A stretch of 64,000 bases of DNA from Arachis hypogaea. Lineage: Eukaryota; Streptophyta; Magnoliopsida; Fabales; Fabaceae. This document shows positions 37,611-49,701 of the stretch, in pieces (position 1 is the first letter of the stretch; the number at the start of each line of letters is the position of its first letter). Position numbers and translations under genes: made by a program. The DNA is taken from contig NC_092047.1 in assembly GCF_003086295.3 (NCBI RefSeq), forward strand, positions 119,266,449-119,330,448, read 5' to 3'. The notes beneath the pieces are model-generated. The model worked only from the letters and a program-made list of their open reading frames with translations, searched no databases and had not been told where the DNA came from.

Positions 37611-38340
37611 TATAAATATATTTTCAGTACACTATTAATAATGCGCAGTTACAAACATATTTTTAATTATATATTATTAAAATATTTGTTTCTTCGATAT
37701 TCACCTATTTTTTCGTTTGTTATACAAGAGTACATATAAATTTTATTTGTTGTACGGGAGTACATAAAAATTTGAAATATAATTTAAGTAAAAAAAATTT
37801 CATATTATACACCAATAGAGTAGTGACATGCATTAATTGGTTTATTAAATAAATCACGTGTATTTAAATTATATTTTAAATTTTTAAAAATTGTGTAGTT
37901 AGAAAAGAGACAACAGTGTTAACAGTGGACAATTTAATGATTTTCAAGTAAACGTGTTAATCTATATCATTTAAATTGACTAAAATTGATCAAATATATC
38001 CATTTTAATCTCGTCTACCAACCTTTTTATGTACTAATTGCATGCCAAAAATTTAGATTATTGATATTATTAATATTTTTTATTATTTTCAAATTTCTTT
38101 TTAAAAAAATACATATATCTCGTTTACCGAGATATATGTATATTTCGTTTATACAATAAACCAGATAAACACGTGTCGCATACATCTGTCTTATCTCGTT
38201 TACACTGTAAACGAGATACATGCAAAATTATCTCGTTTACTGTGTGAACGAGATAAGAGAGATATTTATTTCGATAAATATTTTAAAATTATTTATTTTG
38301 ATAATTATTATATTTATTTAATTTATAAAATAAAAAATCC

Positions 38341-40677
38341 TTATATTAATTGTCTACTACTCTTAAACAGAAAAAACTAATAAAAAATTATAATTATTAA
38401 AATTGACGTTATCGTATTAATATAGACAAAAATCAATGATAATATTGTCAATTTTTAATTTAAAATAAACAAAAAAAAATAAAAAATAGACGATGATATT
38501 GTTGAAAACTTTAATAATTAAATCGACGGTTAATTTATCAATTTTAATAAATCAAATATCGACAGAAAGATCATTAATTTTAAATAATATTATCGACGAT
38601 ATGAATGTTGTTTTTATTATATATGTAAAAATTTTAATCCTATATTATCAACACAGTAATCATCGATTTTATTAAAAGTTTATCGACAGTATGATAAATC
38701 GCCGATTTTATTATATTTTTAAAAAATCAATAAATTTAAAAGCGACCGCTAACGCTATCGATTTTATCATTATTTTTTAATATTATCGACAATAAAACTA
38801 TTGATTTTAATGGTATTTTTTGTAGTAATTTTCTAATAGATAATATCTCTAAATTATATTTTCACACTAATAAATTTGTTTATAGATAAATTAAAATATT
38901 CAATTGATTATGTTTCTACATCAAATATAGGGTTGATTTGGTATAGTTTATTAGAAAATTACTTGTAGTGTTTAAAAATATAGATATCTCACGTTGGATT
39001 TAGTTAATTGAAAAATTATATGCTTGTGTTTTTACGTTTTAAAAAAAAAAATATTTATAAAACTATTATTTTTTAAAATTAAAATATCAAATATAATTTT
39101 ATACATTAATGAATATCTAAATTTAATTTTATTCTTTATTACATTTATATCTATTAATAAATTCATGTTCACTTAAAAGAAAATTATTTTATGTCCAACA
39201 GTGTCTATTTAAATGTATATTTTCATAACCTAAATTTGGATTTGGTACCGTAGTTAGCTTATTAGTTTATTTAATTAAGTGTTGTGAATTTAAATTTCGC
39301 TTTATTTATGCAGTAATTATTGGTTAGTATTCTAAAAAAAATTGTATATTCCTATAACTAATTTCTATTACGTAGTAAATAATAATGCTACACATCTAAG
39401 TCTTTTTGTTATAAATTAAGTTCAATTAAGTTAAGTAATAAAATTTAGAATAATATTATCTATAATTAATTTTTGTTGTATTAGATCAATTTAATTAGAC
39501 TTACTTAACAAAAAATTTAAATATATAATATTATTCTTACAAAAATATTTGATAACTAAAAAAATTTAATAAAAAATAGTCGGAACTTATTTTATTTAAT
39601 ATTTATTAATTAAATAAAAAAATTCTAATTATTTATTGGTCTCTCTAACATTATCGTTTCCATTATATATTGATTACATTCCTAATTGATTACATTATTT
39701 GCATTTTTTCAATCATATCTTGTTCATTTTTAATTTCTTTAAATACATGTGCAGGGAAAGAACTAATTCAAAAGCTCGCACCATAAATCCACTGCTATTC
39801 AAATATTTATATCCTTGATTTGATTCTCGGTATATATTGATTAGATTCAAACTAATTAATTCTTTCTAAAATTAAAATTCTTTATTGAAAACAATATAAT
39901 TTTTTTCAATCATATCTCTGATTAATTAATTCTTCTCATTTTATACAAATATGCATATCTCTTGAAATTAATATTTATCCATAAAGTTTTAATCTATTAA
40001 TTGATTTTACTAATTCATATTCAAATTTCTATTAATTGATTCTTTCGGAAAATGAATTCATATGCTGGCATCAAGACGAATGCGTTGCGTTAGCAATTTT
40101 TCTATCAAACTCTACCCATTATAGAGATAAGATCTCACTATTGATTCTTTTCATATTTTGCAATCAATATTTTTCTTAAATAATATATTGTAAATGAATC
40201 TTAGACCTCATTACTGATTCTTTCCAGATTTCATAATTTAGATACTTTCCTTAAAATAATATCCTCATAAATACTAAATAAGACAAATTATATCTATTTT
40301 TAGCTAACGGCTTTTTAATTAAATATTTCCATTATTTATCAATATTCTTCTCACTTATTCTCTTAATCAAGATGCATATTACACTTTCAAATTTCAAGTG
40401 GCATATGTTTCCCTCTTACTAAGAGGTCTGAGGTTCGAACCTCGTATAATTACAAACTTGACCAAAAAAAAGGGATATCATGTGTGTATGAGTGTGATGT
40501 GGAACCTAAGATTGGAAGTTATTCAATCCATCGACAAAAAAAAAAAAGATTGATCACAAAAGGCCAAACACAACCATATTGCATTGGTTTCATACTTTCA
40601 TGACAATTTTGGTTATCTAATAAATTTTGCCATTTGATTTGTGTTTAATGTCCCTAATTTTTTGCAATGTCATGCAG
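38341..40677. other. Flank of the third PSK segment, no intact gene
   Basis: 38341-38833 is AT-rich DNA with repeated ATCGACGG/ATCGATTTT words ending TTTTTTGTAGTAA, possibly a CACTA-like end. 38878-39216 repeats the 3' flank seen at 32683-33026. The remainder, up to the relic PSK exon, is unassigned. A B-box-like GGTTCGAACCTCG at 40432 may be another SINE relic. Confidence 0.45.
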
Positions 40678-40737
40678 CTAACAGCGTCAGAGATGAGCAT
40701 GATGGAAGCAGCACATTTGGATTATATTTACAGCTAG
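40678..40737 (+). pseudogene. PSK: Decayed phytosulfokine precursor exon 3
   Basis: After an acceptor AG at 40676-40677 the frame reads LTASEMSMMEAAHLDYIYS then TAG. It aligns with exon 3 of copies 2 and 3 ([20 protein letters not shown]). The pentapeptide is broken: Thr became Ser and the Gln codon became a stop. Intron-like sequence before it (TTTTGGTTATCTAATAAA) and 3' UTR after it (ATGTGAATGTAATAAAG) also match the functional copies. No exon 1 or 2 was found upstream, so this is a truncated duplicate. Confidence 0.85.
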
Positions 40738-41983
40738 AACGTGAGTATTCATGTGAATGTAATAAAGCTGAGAAATGATTTCATTACTAATCTAGATTAT
40801 TGCTTTAAAAAGTTATTAATACGGTTTATTGTTGTGTTTAATATATACACAACAATACATAGCAAAGAATTATTTATACCAAATTCAAACATCAATGAAC
40901 ATGTAATTAACTCTAAATGATTTTGAATTGAATTAAAGTTCTCTAGAAATATCTGTAACATATAAACTACGGTTACTTTTTTATAAAAAATACACAACAT
41001 AAAATTTTTAATCAGTACAATATTTATTTAATGGGTTATGCTAAGTGTACACCAAAATCAGCCACTAAAATTAGCCATTAGTATAAAATACATGTTGAAA
41101 TACAAATACACATTGAAAATAAACTAAACTACACATGTATTGCTGATTTTAGTAGTTGATTTTAGTGTACAAATAGCATTTTCCTTATTTAAATTAATAC
41201 TGGTATAATTAATAATTTTTTTTCATATTCCAAGTTAACAATATATTATGTTATAGAATTTAAATACCCGAATGAAAAGGTCAAACTCTTTTTACCCTAT
41301 CAGTGAATAACCATAAAACTCTTAAACAGAGAGCGCCCTGGCTAAAGAGCAAATAAAGTGCATAATGGTCTAAACTGCATAACTTAAACACAAAATCAAT
41401 ATAACATCCAAAATAGGAGAGTTCTATCTTATTTTCCTTCTTTTTTTAAATTATTTTTATCAACAAATACAACTACAAAAAAAAAAAAAAAAACAAGTTA
41501 CATAACATGATCCATGATAACTGAAACTGGAATTCAAGTACTAAGAGTCTTCCATTCCACTGTAAATATTTCATAATGATAATGGGGAACGCCACATTTG
41601 ACATTAATGTTAGTCTTGGTGCTTTGGCCCTCATATTATGACCACATGCTATGCAAAATGCACAAATACCAATTCTTCAGGGTAAAATAAAGGAACACAA
41701 CCACACAATGAGCAAGTGGAGCTAGCTGCAACTACTATCTCTGCATTTATGTACCTTTTTCAACACTAATTTCCTTTTCTTCTTCTTGAGTACAAGAAAA
41801 ACAAATATAAATACTAACAAAAAAACAAAAAGCAAGAATGCATGCAAAATTGGTCTGAGAGATCAAGAAACCAATTTGAGTGATATATAAGCATCGAAAT
41901 AGTATCAAGATTCAGTAAATGCAAAGTAAACCTGTGTTCCCTCAACTTTTTGATGCAGCAAAGCTTTGAAGTTCTAACTTGCA
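40738..41983. other. Spacer between PSK relic and PCFS4
   Basis: It holds the 3' flank of the PSK relic, one MITE and the 3' UTR region of PCFS4 (minus strand). No further gene was seen. Confidence 0.5.
41037..41183. mobile_element. MITE family 2 copy
   Basis: An inverted-repeat element with ATGCTAAGTGTACACCAAAATC on the left and, mirrored, GATTTTAGTGTACAAATAGCAT on the right, plus an inner TACATGT. It is the same family as the split copy at 18638-18893. Confidence 0.75.
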
Positions 41984-44900
41984 TTAATCTTGTTCCTGAA
42001 AAGCATTACAGGTTTAGAACAATTACCAGCAATAGAATAACTAAATTTAAAGCAAGTGAATAAGAAGGAAGCTAAACAAAGAAAATGGAAGCAAAGAAAT
42101 ACTTCAGACTTGTTTGGTTTTGTTTTCATTTTTAGTATATTCTATTTTCAAAATTTTGAGATTAAAAAAGTGAAAACAAAAAATATAATTTTATTATCAT
42201 TATCTCCTTTTTTTTCTTCAACGAATTCTGAAAATAGAAACCCAACCAAAACAGAAAATAGAAACACAGGACTCTTCTACTTTTAACTTGAGAACGGAGA
42301 GGCTCTACACCCATAATTTAAATTATCCTGGTAATAACAGGATGAATGCGATTTCTAATGCTAATCTTCCAACCCAATATAACGTACCCTCTCCAGATAG
42401 ACAGAAACTGCTAGCCCTGGATATCAAACTAGAAAGATACCACTTTGTCACTTAAATCAGATGATAATAAGTCTTACCATCTTGACGAAGCTGGATATAG
42501 AGTTTCCTGAGAAGCACCTTGCATGAATAATGGGACCCCTTGTAGTACTAGCATTTCTATTTCCCAACTCACTATCTGAGTTAGTCATGTCAACTGCCCC
42601 TTTGAACATCCACTCACCACTTTCTTGACAGTAGAAATCTTCAAATACCTCACCACACAACACACACAAGCATTGGCTTTCATCTGCTTGAACCATTGAG
42701 TCCTCTTGAGTGCTTCTTGTTTCCTTGCTGTATGTATCAACAGATCCGGAAAACTCAGACGTGGATGAAGATTCACCCTTGCTAACAATGCAATCAATTG
42801 ACTTTGGATACCATCCTCTTGATGCCCTAATTAGATCATTTTCCCCCCTTGTGGCATGCCACTCCAAGTGTCTATTAAACTGCTCTTGGAATTTAAGCCT
42901 ACGGCCACAAATGTCACAATGATGAGGGAGATCATCAAATAATCCTTTAATGACAGGTGGATGCACTTCTCGGATTACATCAGGCTTAAACTCAAAGCCA
43001 ATGAGGTTTCTGATCTCTGTGCTGGTTGTTTCAGATAAGGATGTTGGGGATTTTGCAGTATCATTTACATCATCTGTGGCAGAAGGTACTGGAACAGCTG
43101 CAGAACCAGACACTGAAGCAACAGGCAAAGAGCTACTGGTGGTAATGCTGTCTCTTTCATCTTCCAACCGAGCTGGGAACTCAGATGGCACCTTAGTTTG
43201 TGATTCTTTTTCTGCAGATATCAAACCCTTTGCAACTAAAGAGCTTAGAAGGTTTGCAATCGGATTTGAGGTATTACTGCTGGCACTTGTTGTCTGAGCA
43301 GAGGCAACACTGACATCAGAGGAAGCCGGTGGTAGAGTTGATGCCCTTGTCAATTGCCCAGCCTTTCTTTCAGGTACTTTTGGCAAAGCAGATAAACTAT
43401 TATTTGAAGGACCTAATGAAGATGGGGTTGAAATTGCAGACACCAAGGAACTTAATTTGGCAGGGGAAGGCCCAACTGAGCGGGGAGGCTGAACACCTAA
43501 TTGAGACAGAAGATTCCTTGAATCCAGACGACTTGCATTGGACATGCTGGATAATGTTCCACCGTTTAGAGCAGCAGCTTCCACATTACCTGTGGTTGAC
43601 TGTTCAAGAGTCTCTTTGGCTAGCGCAACTCTAGACAGGGGAGGAGGTTTCTTGGTAACTTCACTGTGAGACAGGTGAAGCTGCTGCTGAGGCCTTGACT
43701 GAAAAGGAGTTGCCGAAGAAAATGAACCTGGCAAATCCTTTTGATGTGGTCTTCGCAAGTTACCAACCTGAAGATTAGGATGAATGGTACGTGAAAAATC
43801 TTTTACATCGACCCCGCCTACTCTTTTTTTTTAATAAGAAAAGGAATAAAAGGAATTTTAAGGGATTGGGGATGGTCTTGGTAGGCAAATTTCAAATTTG
43901 ATGGTGCTGCACACTTACTGGTGGTGGTGAAGATTGTTGTCGCAAGGGTGACTGCCCAGAAGGGGATTCAACTCCAATTGAGTGAAGTTGTTGTTGTCCC
44001 ACAATTCCTGGCAGTCCTGTTGTTGCATTTGGCAAGAAAGACCGATTCCCCATCCTGACAGCAGAATTTGTATTGGCTTGCAGACCACTAAGAGTGGACA
44101 TAAATCCTTCCGAGTGACCTGGCTTTTGATTCAACTCTTCAAGTGAGTGCTGCTCCTGCAGTTGCCACGGTACTGATGGATGACGCTGAAATGAGGAAAA
44201 TCGTTTCTTTTCATTGCCTAGAGTGGCCAATTCTCTATCAAGATTTGCCCCATAGGGGTTTCTTATTTGGACTGGATCTTCAACTTCCTGTGCATGGTAA
44301 AAGAAATTAAAAAAAATATAGTAGTACAGTATAAGTATATAAATTAGGAGTATTTTATCAATTGTTGTATCTGTGAGCTATTAGGATTCCATTATCAGAA
44401 ACTCAGAAGATAGGGGAGAAGTCATTTCTATTGCACTTCCAAGATAACTTATTCAAATATCATAAGGAACTTCATTCATATTTTTAGGGTTGTCTTAGTT
44501 ACCTATACTAGTATATAATTTATGTCAAGGAATTCAGCCTCTCATAGAGTTCACTCTAAAAAATTAATTTTAATATTGTTCCTTAATCCTAATTCTGTTC
44601 TACATCAGTACTCAAGTGACCAAATTTTAGCAAGCTTACAAAATTCTCATCATCCGCTGGCCAAGAATCTTTGCTCAAGTTGTTAGAGACATTTGGTGCA
44701 CCAAGACCGGTCGATCTAGAATTCATCTCATCCCATATGTACTCCTCTTCCTCAGAATTTTTCCAGCTACGTGACATCACACTGCTCCGAATGCTATTTA
44801 TGTTTTGTGTTGGCTGATTATATTTTGGTGCTTCAGTATTCGAAAAACTATGCTTCTCACTGAAACCATTTCTTTGGCCAGATATGGTTCCCGGAACTCC

Positions 44901-47699
44901 ACCTGCTTTAAACCAACTTTTGTCACCAGCTCTTACCATACCTAAGCCCAAATTCTGTGAAAGATCAGAACCATATTCATTGCCCCCACAGGTTACACCA
45001 ACACTCTTTTCCAAAACAGAATCATTAAATGCATCTCTTGGGGTACTAACACTAGGATCCAACCATGGCCGTGCTGTACCCAAAGTTCTATCTGGCCTCT
45101 CGGGGTCCTCATTGGAGTTCGCACATGCTCCAGTAATTTCATCAACTCCTTTAATCTTCAAGAAAAGAAGCAGCACATGATAAATTATTTAAGAAATAAA
45201 TAAAAGCAGTCCATATTTCATGATTAATAAGACCAAAGGAGCTGGAAGTAGTTCATGGGAAAAGTCCACAAGAATATTATGTTGTGTCCCAATAACAAAC
45301 AAACAATTGAAAATTGATATTTGACAGCCTATACAAAACATGCATGGAATGACTTCATCATTTCAACACTATTAAGGATAAATTTTGAGGTCAACATTTC
45401 ACTTACCCTGCTGGACTGCTGAAGACGTTGCCTCTCTAAATACTTGGGATTCACATGGATGCCATGAGGAGGACGTGGGGACTGTGAATTGCTCCTGATG
45501 GTAGCAGATGAGGCAGCTGAACCATTTACTGGTGGAGTAAAGCCGAGTTCCTTCTCAATAGCCCGAAGGGTCTGAGGAGGAATGAATCCTTCCCAAGTTC
45601 CAAAAAGATGTCTCATACTTTGATGGATAGCAGGTTCAACCTGTCTGTATGCCTTGCAGAATACCTAAAATGTGAAGGAAGCATGTAAAATACCAGAAAG
45701 ACCTCATACTTTGTTAAAAATAAGTGAAAATTAGGAAAATATCTCACAAAAAAAATGCAATGGGGGTGAACTGTCATAAAAGTCAAGTTCTTTATTTACA
45801 ATGTGAATACAAGAACTTTGCAGATAGCATTATCAATGGAACTACTGAAAGTGAAATACTTGAAGCAAAAATTACATAACCTAAAAATATGAAAAATTCT
45901 TGCACACCTTAGTGATACATGGATAAGTATATTCAAAGAATAATTATCTAACCTCGGGTAGTTTGGCAGCAAAGTACTTTGTATAATCCCGCCCAATGTT
46001 CTTAACAATACTGTCTAAGAGATAAAGAGATGGCAGCTTTTGATCGTTGGGAACCTGCAAAGTAATGAACCAAGTTATAAGAAAACTGCCAAAAATAATT
46101 TCGTCTTTTCAAAATGTCACCCCATTATTTGGTTCTATTTGCCTGTAGCAGCCAAGTTCTCATACTAGAGAGGCAAATGAAACAATTAAAACATACCCTA
46201 AAAACAATCCAAACACTAAACTTATAGCAATAATATAGTCAAACAAATAAAACATGGATAGACAGCATAATAAAGTAAAAAGACACCCCGTAGTAAACTT
46301 GGAAAACTCAAGAAGCATAAATGTTATTTTTCCAACATGATATGTTGAACTCCCTGATCCAAACTGCATGGACTAACTCAAACTTGAAATGATTTGATTA
46401 CATTGTCCCTATACAACTTGGATATACAAATTCAATCTAAAAAATAGCCCAAAAGGAATCTACAAAAACAGTATTTCCCCTACAGACATTGTACACAACC
46501 TCCTCAAGCCTGAGATGTAAGCTGAAATAATGTTTTGCCTTCTGGTCTATGAAACAGAACTACCCTTCACAATAGGTATGCCAATATACTGTGTGCTTTG
46601 ACTTGAAATAATGCTTGAAATTGAAAACACTGGACAGATAATTTTCTAGTCTTGAATAATCCCCTCTGTATAACTAGTCCAGAAATTACCAGAACTGAGG
46701 TGCTCTATAAGAATAATGATGCTGCTTATTAGTCACATATAAGTTCATTACAATATCATAAGATTGCCAAATATACAAAACTGCCTCATTCTCATGCAGA
46801 GAGTAGAACAATACTCTTTCTTTCCTTCTACTTTTAATTAGAAAACTACGTATACTTTTCCCTTCCTGGTTTTTTGTTTAGTTAGGGTGAAATTACACCT
46901 CACATGCAAATCCAGAGCCAAAATGCCTGAGTGGACAATGAATGAAGTTGAATGAATCATTGCTTAAATTAAGTCATTTCTCTTCACTTGGAAATTGCAG
47001 ATCACCCATGTTCATTATAGAACTTCAACGAGGGGTAAAGTACCAACTAAAACTCATATTACAAGAAAAATAAATAAAATAAAATAATGTTTAAAAAAAA
47101 AACTATAATCACTGTCTCCTGTACCATTATTGCCAATTTGGCGCACAAGCATTAACCATAACATAACAAACATGAACACAAGAAGGGGGGGAAAATTGGG
47201 GTCCATTTTTATTTCAATTCTCTTACAACATTTCAATTCAATTCAGCAATTGGCTACACAACCAAAAAAAAAATCAATTTTGAACACAGATTTTAACAGC
47301 TGCACAGTTTAAAACTGGATTCACCTCTAGAATGTTAGCACAAACAGTGGCGGCAATCGCCTTCGCAGCCGATTGATTCTCGCCTGCAATTATAGTCAAA
47401 TTGTTAATGATCATTTTCGAATTGAAAGTGAGCTCAGCAAGAGCTGTCTTGTACTGATTCACAAGCTCATGGTGCTGCGGCAGCGGCTGCGGCTGGTAAC
47501 CGCCACCGCCTCGGCCGGATTCACTGCTTTCTGGGTCCCTGTCGTTTGCTCTGAACCTCGTTGACGACATCGTTGTAATCCCTGAAGCCAATTGTCGCTG
47601 AGGAAACGGTCTCTGATTCGGGTCTTCCATCAATCGAGGCTTCTTAGGCCCTGGCTCTCTCGATCTATCGAAAGGTCTACGTGAACTCTCCATGCTCAT
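41984..47699 (-). CDS. PCFS4: PCF11-type polyadenylation and cleavage factor
   Basis: Seven exons on the minus strand (47325-47699, 45953-46054, 45407-45664, 44640-45155, 43919-44287, 42478-43767, 41984-41995), all joined in phase 0, give about 973 residues. The CTD-interacting domain runs from about residue 80 to 200 ([66 protein letters not shown]). It is a helical fold that binds the phosphorylated tail of RNA polymerase II. A long Ser/Gln-rich middle follows. The C-terminus has a C2H2 finger (CDIC...HLEWH, about 824-844) and a second Cys cluster ([15 protein letters not shown], about 906-920). Plant PCFS4 directs alternative polyadenylation, including of the flowering regulator FCA. The 12-nt last exon (Glu-Gln-Asp-stop) is an inference from an acceptor at 41996-41997; read-through into the intron would end a few codons later instead. 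Confidence 0.92.
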
Positions 47700-48020
47700 T
47701 CAAATCGAAATCTAGAAAGAGAAAATAAGAAAAACCCTAACCCTAAAGTAACCTAATTTACATTCAATTGCATTAAGATAAAAAAAAATTAGAAGAGGAA
47801 ACTATGTTACAACATGAAAATTTGCATGAATAGTATTACAGCTGAAACTGAAACCTGAGTTGTATTATTATATGAAATATGACTCAAGGAATTAAAAGAA
47901 ATACAATATTGAAAAGAAAAAAACCTAATTTTTATATTGTACAGTAAACCCTAGCCCCAATTTTCCGTGTGAAGAAGGAAAAAAAGAGGGTTGAGGTGTG
48001 TTGAATTGTATGTTATTATA

Positions 48021-48050
48021 GAGAGAGAGAGTAAGAAGAAGAAGAAGACA
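48021..48050 (-). promoter_or_regulatory. Pyrimidine patch upstream of PCFS4
   Basis: On the minus strand this is a CTT and CT repeat about 320 bp before the ATG, likely within the leader or core promoter. Such pyrimidine patches are common at plant transcription starts. Confidence 0.4.
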
Positions 48051-48280
48051 GGTTTGGGGATAAAAAGATAGAAAGTGTTGAAAGCAGAGACAGTGAAGCT
48101 AGCTCCTCTTCTTCAGAGTTCGGAAACAGAGAAGCTATTTGAGATTTCATGGAGGCATTTTATATATTCATGATTTCACAAGGAAAATAATATAGCTAGA
48201 TATTTTATATTTTTATTTTTAATAATTAATAATCATTTTATTTATTAAATTAAGATTTTTTATATATTGATAGTATAATT

Positions 48281-48430
48281 ATATCAACCATATTATATTT
48301 ACACCAAAATTAACAATTATTAGAATAGAATACAGATAAAGATATAAATTATATATTAAAAATTAGTTAAATTATATTTACATTTATATATAAATATATA
48401 ATAATTAATTTTAGTATGTAAATAATATAT
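48281..48430. mobile_element. Degenerate MITE family 2 copy
   Basis: TTTACACCAAAATTAAC at the left and TTAATTTTAGTATGTAAA at the right are mirrored and resemble the ends of the copy at 41037-41183. It is strongly diverged. Confidence 0.45.
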
Positions 48431-48990
48431 TTGTAATTATAATTGTATAAATATTAAATAATCAATTTTAAATTTACAGATTGGTCAGAGACACAACCTT
48501 TAAGATTGGATGCCATAGAATTTTTACTATTTCCTCATAATAAATTATACGATAAAAATATAAATTTACAGATTTTTTTTACAAGATAAAAAAGACATTA
48601 AAAAACTATGACTCATATTTTAAATAATAATAAAATAATAAAAATTAATTATACAAAAATTTATATTCTCTTTATATAATTTTAATCTGTAGAATAGAAT
48701 ATTCTTTCTTTTATATATTTCACTTAGTTTTCATAGAGATTCTATTGATATTTGTTTTAAATTAATTTTTATTTAGTTTATTTTGAGTGTTAAGCTCCGT
48801 TATTTATTAAAAAAAATTAACAATGCTACATGTATCTCAACAATCAACAATTAAATTAGTTACTATATTTTATATATAAATATAATTTATTTCACATAAT
48901 TTTAATATATACTATATACAAATAATCAATTTACTAATTGGTTTTTTTTAAAATGTGTGAATTATATTATAGTATTTCACTCACTAGTAG

Positions 48991-49694
48991 GGGTGGCAAA
49001 ACGGGTCGAGCCCGCCGGGCCGATCTGCAAAACCCGCTAAAAAAGGTGGGTTGGGCTAGGATTTCGAACCCACCAAATTAAAAAAACCCGCCAAACCCGT
49101 ACCGCCAAATTGGCGGGTTTTGGCGGGACGGGGCGGGCCGGTCCGCCGGGCCGAAGCTTTATATTTTTCTTTTTTTTATTAAATAAAATAGTGGTTACTA
49201 TTATAAAATTAATAATTATAGAATTTTTAAACACTTTTTTTCATTTTTTGTTTTTATTCTTCTTTTAGTTATTAACTTTATTTATTTTATTTTACAATTT
49301 CGTATATATGCTCAAATTATGTGACTTATTTTTTAAAATAAAGATGATTTTATTGACAAATATTATTTTGAACAATTTTATTGAAGTTAAAAATTAAAAA
49401 AAATAGTAAACAAATTATATTAAAATTTGACTATTTTTTATTTGTATTTTATTTTTTAATTATTATTTTTTGGTTAATTTTAATGAATTTTGTTTTTCAA
49501 AAAAAAAAGAAAAAAGAGTCAAGCGGGCTAGCCCGCCAACCCGCCAATCCGCCATAAAGTGGGGCGGGCTAGCATTTTGAACCCATTTTAGTTGGCGGAG
49601 CAGGCCGGTCCGCCCCGTTTATGAGGCGAGCCTAGGCGGGACAGGGCGGGTTGGAGCGGGCCAGCCCGCTTTGCCAGCCCGCTTTGCCACCACT
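48991..49694. mobile_element. GC-rich-ended hAT-like non-autonomous element
   Basis: The ends are AGGGGTGGCAAAACGGG and, on the minus strand, GTGGTGGCAAAGCGGG. Long GC-rich subterminal blocks of GGCGGG/CCCGCC repeats surround an AT-rich core. This is the familiar plant pattern of hAT-type non-autonomous elements. A clear 8-bp target duplication was not found, so the boundaries are approximate. No transposase is encoded. Confidence 0.7.
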
Positions 49695-49701
49695 TTACCA
49701 A

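Larger units (their letters stand above)
35995..38340. mobile_element. Long-TIR Mutator-like element carrying a gag fragment
   Basis: Left (35995-36195 plus 36506-36970) and right (37600-38340) arms are reverse complements over roughly 700 bp. The ends are GATTTTTTATTTTTATAAA and, on the minus strand, GGATTTTTTATTTTATAAA. Repeated CTCGTTTACAGTGTAAACG motifs and a mirrored word around TCCCATACAACAAATAAA lie inside. The unique centre (36970-37600) is relatively GC-rich and holds a retrotransposon gag fragment. A family 3 MITE is nested in the left arm. No transposase is visible. The octamer TAATAGAT flanks a slightly larger interval (35990-35997 and 38834-38841). Confidence 0.75.

Noticed and set aside
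42056..42286. 76-codon + frame opposite the PCFS4 3' region
   Set aside because: Lys/Asn-rich low complexity inside the last intron of PCFS4; no family recognised.
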